Assembly: GCF_001625215.2 (NCBI RefSeq)
Contig: NC_030385.2
Coordinates: forward strand, 35,861,598-35,925,597
Length of the DNA: 64,000 nucleotides
Direction: 5' to 3'
From: Daucus carota subsp. sativus
Taxonomy: Eukaryota; Streptophyta; Magnoliopsida; Apiales; Apiaceae
Of this stretch, positions 46,460-64,000 are shown piece after piece. Each line of letters opens with the position of its first letter. The stretch's first letter is position 1. The notes under the pieces were generated by a model. The model made no database searches, was not told the DNA's origin, and was given only the letters and a program-made list of their open reading frames with translations. The position numbers were made by a program, and so were the translations under genes.

Positions 46460-47341
46460 TTAAAGAGATACATCACACACACAGGGATCCAAATAGTTGT
46501 ATCTATCTCTCTCCGACACGCCCATTTTCTTCGCGGTAATCCGATCTCTATGCCCCATTTCAAGATTCATCGTTTTTTCTTATTTTTTCTTCAATCTCAC
46601 TTTCATGCCTTGTACTTTTTTTTGATTCTATCTTTTTTATGTTCTTGCATGCTTTGATTCTCTTGTGGGTCACACTGTACGGATCTCATTTACGTTTGTG
46701 AGCTATTTTGTAAGATAAATCTTTGTGCTTAATGTTGGATTTTATTTGCTTAAATATTAGAGCTTTTGGGATCCTTTGGCATTTTCAGATAATGGGCTTC
46801 ACTGGCTTTTGTAAAATCTAGGCTTTTTTTTACTGTTACAATATTTACTGTGTGATCTTCATGTTGAGTTGGTTTATTTCCTTTTCTATGTGTGTAATTA
46901 TGTTGACATTACGTATGACGTTTTTCTGGGAGTTTGTGTGTATGTGTAACTGTGTGAGGAGGTGTGGGAGTGATAATTCGAAGTTTCGAACTCCTTACCC
47001 TTGCCATGGTAGGGGTGAAAATGAGGTTTTGGCACTAGACTATCTCGAATTGTCAGTATGTTTCTATTTTCATTTACACTTCCTAGATATGAAGAAATCA
47101 TGATTTTTCTTGGAATGGATTTTGGCCATATTCAATTTATTATGCGGATGAGCGTAGATTGAGTAACCTAGTTGACAGAGAATGTGTTGTTATATTTATT
47201 GATTTTTGTAGTTCTCTTTTCTTGCTGCAGAGTTGAATTTTTGTTGGACTATTCTGGTTGTGAAGGACAGTACTAAATGAATACTATATGTTGACAAATA
47301 GTTGGTAGTTGTTGAAGAGTATCTGTGACAGCGGAAACAAA
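46460..47341 (+). other. Leader and 5'-UTR intron region of the NDR kinase gene
   Basis: A pyrimidine-rich leader near 46495-46535 is followed by a GTAATC donor (CTTCGCG/GTAATC). An acceptor (TCTGTGACAG) lies about 10 bases before the ATG at 47342. The intervening ~0.8 kb is T-rich and intron-like. Confidence 0.5.
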
Positions 47342-53488
<6,147 letters not shown>

Positions 53489-55676
53489 CCCGCTGATCTA
53501 TGTCTAACAATCAACGTCTGATGGCCAGGTATCCCGGCCCCATTATTGAAGTGGAAATTTCAGCTTCTGGCATTGATTTATTATGGTGCAAGGTATCATA
53601 GGGAGTCGAGACATGTTTGTAGTTTAGTGTCATATATTCCAAGATTGGTGCTGCATCATGAAGCTCAAGATCAGCAGCACCATTTTCCTCACGAAAATCT
53701 CCATACTTCGTCTCCTTGCGTTGGCCAAACTCCATAGATAGGTGGAAACTTGGGAGGCAACCCCACTAACTTATTTCTTACTTATAAAAATGCCTGGTAG
53801 ATGATGGAAAATGCCATTTATAGAGTCTAAGTCATGCCTTGTCCGGCACTTATGCAAGAGAACGTTGTAAAATTCTTTACTTGGCAAAACTAATTATAAG
53901 TATAATTTATAATAGTAATGACATTCTTGATTCATCTCTCTGTCTCGAGATTTTGAGTGCAAGCTATTCTCTTGATTAAGGCTTGAGAGATGGTCCATTT
54001 TGTTTGTGATTTATATGTGTATTATTATTAACATTTACTTAACAAAAAATACGAGTTTTTGCATGTCTCTAATTTTAAGCAATCTTGTTTTTTGAATATT
54101 ATATTGTGAATTAATTCATGATATAACAGTCATTCGGTAAAAAAGATGATGCAATTTATTATCTTCAAAATACAAGAATAAGCATAAAAATATAATTGGT
54201 ATATGTATAAAAGTTATGATTATTTAATATACAGGGATATTAAAAAAATTATATTGCGCATACGGTGCAAATTAACTTTTTCATAATCCTACTTTATTTT
54301 AACTTCATGGTAAGCCTTCATTTTTCTTTATCGAAATCCTCTTAATCCTTGTTATTAACACCAACATGGATACACTAAAAACGATTCTTAATAATGTCGT
54401 GAATGAAAATAATTAGCAGAATGATTGAAATAGTATACAGGTTTGATTTGCTGCTGCCAAATGCCACAAATCATTTTTTCTTCGGCTGAATTGATGGGCC
54501 AACGGTACCACGACAAACGGAGCACCAAGGGACCTGTTCGATTCAAATTAAAGCTTCTCGTCTAATTTTTACAATTATAGTATTATATTATATAATAAAG
54601 TTAATAACACTGCTGTATTTTACAAATTCTATTATATTTAAACATAGATTCTTTGTTAAGAAATAGAGAAAATTATCTTAAAAAAGTTCAAATAAGACTT
54701 TAACTTGAATATTTAACAAGTTTTAGGTATGAGAATGCAATTTTTATAAATTAGATTTCATATTCATATTTACAACGTTATTTTATAAAAATTGATATAA
54801 TTATTTTAAACTAGAATAATATTAATAATATAGAATTATAACGAAAAACTAGAAAAACATACAAAAAAGAAAAAAAAAACGGTGGTTAAAAATGTATTGT
54901 TGAAAGTTGGTTAAATTTATATTCAGAAATGATGAATATTATTTAAGAATCGGTTAAATCGAAAATAAAATTAAAAAAAAAGACTGGTATGATAAAAATG
55001 TAAGATTAGATCGGCCTATATTAGCAGATTTGCTAATCAGACACAAATATTGTATGACTGGTGTTTATTGTTCCAATCATTTAGGAGTAGTTGAGTTGAG
55101 TAGTATAGTATATTTCACAATATCAATTTTTTTATTTTCTATTCAGAAAAAAGCAAAATATTATCTTCCTCACTTTACTTTCCCTTAACAGATCAATCCC
55201 CACAAATTCTTTCCTCTTTCTATTTTCTTTCCTCTTCTTTCTTCTCCATCAAAATCCCATCTTTTTATCAAAAATTCAATCTTTTTATATAATTTTGATC
55301 ATTTAACACTTTCCCATTTGTCCTCTCGTGCAATCTTTACATATATGTTGGCCATATTTATTTGTTTTGATCAATAATGTTGGAAATGACATTCCAAGAA
55401 TCAATCTTTTTATTTATTGTTGTTTCTTGATTGTTCTTGTGGTTGAAATAATCAAGGGATGTAGTTGATTGATAAGCTGGTTCTTGATACACAATTTTCT
55501 TGTTTAATTTGATCAAACTTTTTTTTGTTGGTCTCAGAATTTTCAGGGTATGATAAGATGAGGGTATCTCCAATAGGGTGATTTTGATTGGCCTAAATTA
55601 TTGGCGGGGTTGGTTTTTTCGTTGTTGAAATTAGGCATTTAGATCTGGTTAGGTTGGAAAATAAGATTGTGAAATT
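53489..55676. other. Intergenic region between the NDR and casein kinase genes
   Basis: NDR 3' UTR (to about 53,900), very AT-rich spacer, then the casein kinase leader. The stretch 55150-55260 is rich in CTTTCC/CTTCTTTC pyrimidines, typical of a plant 5' UTR. No other gene or clear element seen. Confidence 0.6.
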
Positions 55677-61698
<6,022 letters not shown>

Positions 61699-62747
61699 AA
61701 TGTTTTGATTGTTTGTGGTCTGTGAAAATGTACAAATAGCACTCCTTTCTAATGACATTGTAGAATGTTTGAGTTTTGTAAATAGGACGAGTTTCATGTC
61801 AAAGTAAAAGTTGCCTGATATGATAAAGCCATGTTGTGTTTTTGTGGCAGATTTTTTGGCAACTCAACTTTAGATTCATCAAAGAAGGGTGATGTTGTGT
61901 AATTGAAATTTCCTATTTATAGTTACTATTATATTAACAATTGTGAAATCGAAATAAGCCGTTTGAGATTAAATACATTTTGCATGGCAAAATCACAAAT
62001 ATGATCAACAGAATAGTCATCACGAAGCAACTTATCACGAACATAATTCATCCACCTCTTCATCTCTGGCATTTGCATACACATTTGCATGTTAAAAGAG
62101 AATTCTCAGGCAGCCTCAGAAGGATCTCACTCTGAAGGAGTTTCATAATGGTGGCATGTTCCTGATAGTACACAAAAGTGATGAACTGAGAGATGTGTTT
62201 AACAGGTATTAATGTATTATGAGAGGTTTAATTGATACTATAGCAGAAGATGAAATGCTGATGAGCTGAGCAAAGAATAGGCCTAGACAGATTAGTAGGA
62301 CTAAATCATGACCATCAGAGTCGAGCCGAGCCTCACAATCCCTGTTTATTAACTAGCTTGTAACTAAAGTTCTCGTCAAGATCATTATAAATTAATATCA
62401 TTGAAACCGGAAAAAAAAAATATTAACTTCGTGCGATTATATTTTATCGATTAATGATTATTTTATCATTTTATCACTAAATTAATTTATTAATTAACAT
62501 GATAATATATTACCAAATAACATATTACTAAAAATTTGCTCCAAAAAAAAACATATTACTAAAAATATATGTTATTAGTGATATAACCGTTTGAAAATAT
62601 TTTTGGAGGTATCCATCTCATTAATTATTTTTACAAAGAATATGACATGTAACATTTGGAAACTTTTTAAAAAAAACTCATTTGAAAACTATTTTGGGCA
62701 CCAATTTGAGACCCAGGCATTCTGTCTTTAATCTACAAAAATATATA
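61699..62747. other. 3' flank of the casein kinase gene
   Basis: 3' UTR followed by AT-rich spacer. A short direct repeat ACATATTACTAAAAAT occurs at about 62518 and 62551. No gene seen. Confidence 0.55.
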
Positions 62748-62982
62748 CTCCCTCTGTCCCACAATACATGTCACTTTGATTTTTTTTCACGTAATTTGAG
62801 GTGCAAATAAAATATATGTTTATATATTATTTTTCAAATTTTCTTTTTCTGAATAAAAATATGGATGTTATACTTTTATTCGGGAAAAAAAAAATTTGAA
62901 AAATAATGTATAAAAATATTTTTTTATTTGCACATCAAATTACGTGCAAAAAGTCAAAGTGACATGTATTTTGGGACGGAGG
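62748..62982. mobile_element. Stowaway-like MITE (subgroup 2)
   Basis: 235 bp with TA flanks. Ends are CTCCCTCTGTCCCACAATAC and TTTTGGGACGGAGG. ATGTCACTTTGATTTTTTTT and AAAGTCAAAGTGACATG are subterminal, as in the element at 7629. Confidence 0.87.
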
Positions 62983-63182
62983 TATTATAACTATTTACTA
63001 TAAGTTCCAGACAATACAACTCAACACCATTAAGTTTATGGGCTGAAAGAACCATCAGAAACGTCAAACCACATGTTGACATCAATAATTGAATAACTAT
63101 AGACATTGTACAATGATATGAAAACTTCAAACTAATAACAGAGCTCTGAGAATTGACTTTTGATGATTTATTAGACATCAGC

Positions 63183-63228
63183 TCAACGAAGGGCTGCCAA
63201 CCTTTTCTCCAGGTCATCAATACCAGAG
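63183..63228 (-). CDS. Last coding exon of an unidentified minus-strand gene
   Basis: On the minus strand an acceptor TTTAATCGCAG is followed by a 46-nt exon reading SGIDDLEKRLAALR and a TGA stop. The heptad-like Leu/charged pattern suggests a helical C-terminus, as in several ESCRT-III-associated and coiled-coil proteins, but that is too short to identify. The rest of the gene must lie to the right, partly beyond the window. No convincing further exon was found up to 64000. Confidence 0.5.
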
Positions 63229-64000
63229 CTGCGATTAAAGTGAAAGATTAGTAGTTCATCAAAAAGGAAAATTTTCAAGATTAGCAAACAACCCTGGTAA
63301 AAGACTAAAAGAGTGCTTGAAGAAATCGTTGATGAAGACCAAGTAAAGTTAGAGTTGCTGTAGAAAGAAATGGCCAGCAATTTAATAATGCCATCAAAAG
63401 GACATCACTGGTTTAGGAATTTTTTTTTTGAAAAAAATGTTATTAGTTGATAGTCTTAAAATATAGGTTCCTCGCATACACTTCTTTATAATCCTATGGT
63501 GCTAAGGATGAAGAGAGAAAGTTTGAAACACCTAGCTTTAATGTTAATAGTCATTATAAAGTAGCTTAGATGGAAAATATCATCGTCAGATTCTTATGCT
63601 TCATTTGGTTGAAGTGAATAGAATGAGCAAGGAATTGATGAAAAGTTGCAATCAAGATTAATGCTGGTTCAACATTAACAATTAAACTATTTAAAAAGAT
63701 AAGAATATACCTTTTAAGTTGTAACTTACAAATTACAGAATAACTTTAAGCAACAAACCATTTTTATGGTAAACTAAGTGCCCAGTACTATGAAGCATTT
63801 ATGGCATTACCATATATGATTTTATACAGTAAAAAGCAGCAAGTACCAACTTTGTTGATGTCAAATAGTGTATCTCTCTTTACCATTTAACAATATCTGA
63901 TTTGCTATAAAGCTATAAAAGAGTGTAGCGGTCATTCCTACTTTATTATTACTATATTTTACTGCTGGATGATGAATCCCCATCCTAATTATCTACTGGT
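63229..64000 (-). other. Probable intron sequence to the right edge
   Basis: AT-rich sequence upstream of the terminal exon at 63183-63228. No second exon or other feature could be supported. Confidence 0.4.

Noticed and set aside
53511-53735. 74-codon minus-strand open frame after the NDR stop
   Set aside because: It lies in the NDR 3' UTR, antisense, with no family resemblance.

Overview
The window is plant nuclear DNA, almost certainly from a eudicot. Protein-coding genes are spread over many short exons with AT-rich introns bounded by GT-AG sites. The predicted proteins match land-plant families in detail (TOL, RHON1-type, JMJ/KDM5, CHR8, ABCI19-21, NDR, CKL). The DNA between and inside genes is full of short non-autonomous transposons, mainly Stowaway-like MITEs with CTCCCTC(C/T)GT ends and TA target duplications. 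I cannot name the species; an asterid such as an Apiaceae member is a guess. I saw no retroviral, LTR or other capsid-bearing element.

Layout from left to right: a TOM1-like (TOL) ESCRT adaptor, minus strand, first coding exon at 1365-1832 and the rest off the left edge; a MITE-filled divergent intergenic region; an S26 signal-peptidase-like gene (4562-8405, +); a RHON1-like Rho-N protein (10444-12402, +); a Helitron and a duplicated leader region; a KDM5-type JmjC gene of JMJ19 type (16342-22536, +); a gene for a pseudokinase plus KEN (IRE1/RNase L) domain protein (23446-25970, +); NOP10 (26419-28084, -); a NECAP-like endocytic adaptor (29886-32738, +); the CSB/ERCC6 homologue CHR8 (33852-40245, -); an ABCI20/21-type soluble ABC protein (41954-45195, +); an NDR kinase (47342-53488, +); a casein kinase 1-like kinase (55677-61698, +); and the last exon of an unidentified minus-strand gene (63183-63228). 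Exon joins were worked out by hand from splice signals, reading-frame phase and remembered family sequence. All of them close in frame.

The first three genes look like the Arabidopsis neighbours At1g06210-At1g06200-At1g06190 (TOL2, S26-like, RHON1), as far as I remember that order, so this is probably a conserved ancestral block. The remaining genes are housekeeping or signalling genes with no evident shared pathway.

The most interesting theme is degenerate enzymes. The S26-like protein lacks the catalytic Ser and Lys. The JmjC protein lacks two of its three iron ligands and two 2-oxoglutarate contacts. The neighbouring KEN-domain protein has a kinase lobe with no catalytic motif, yet keeps the Arg-Asn and His of the ribonuclease centre. 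The KEN protein is the best candidate for something undescribed.
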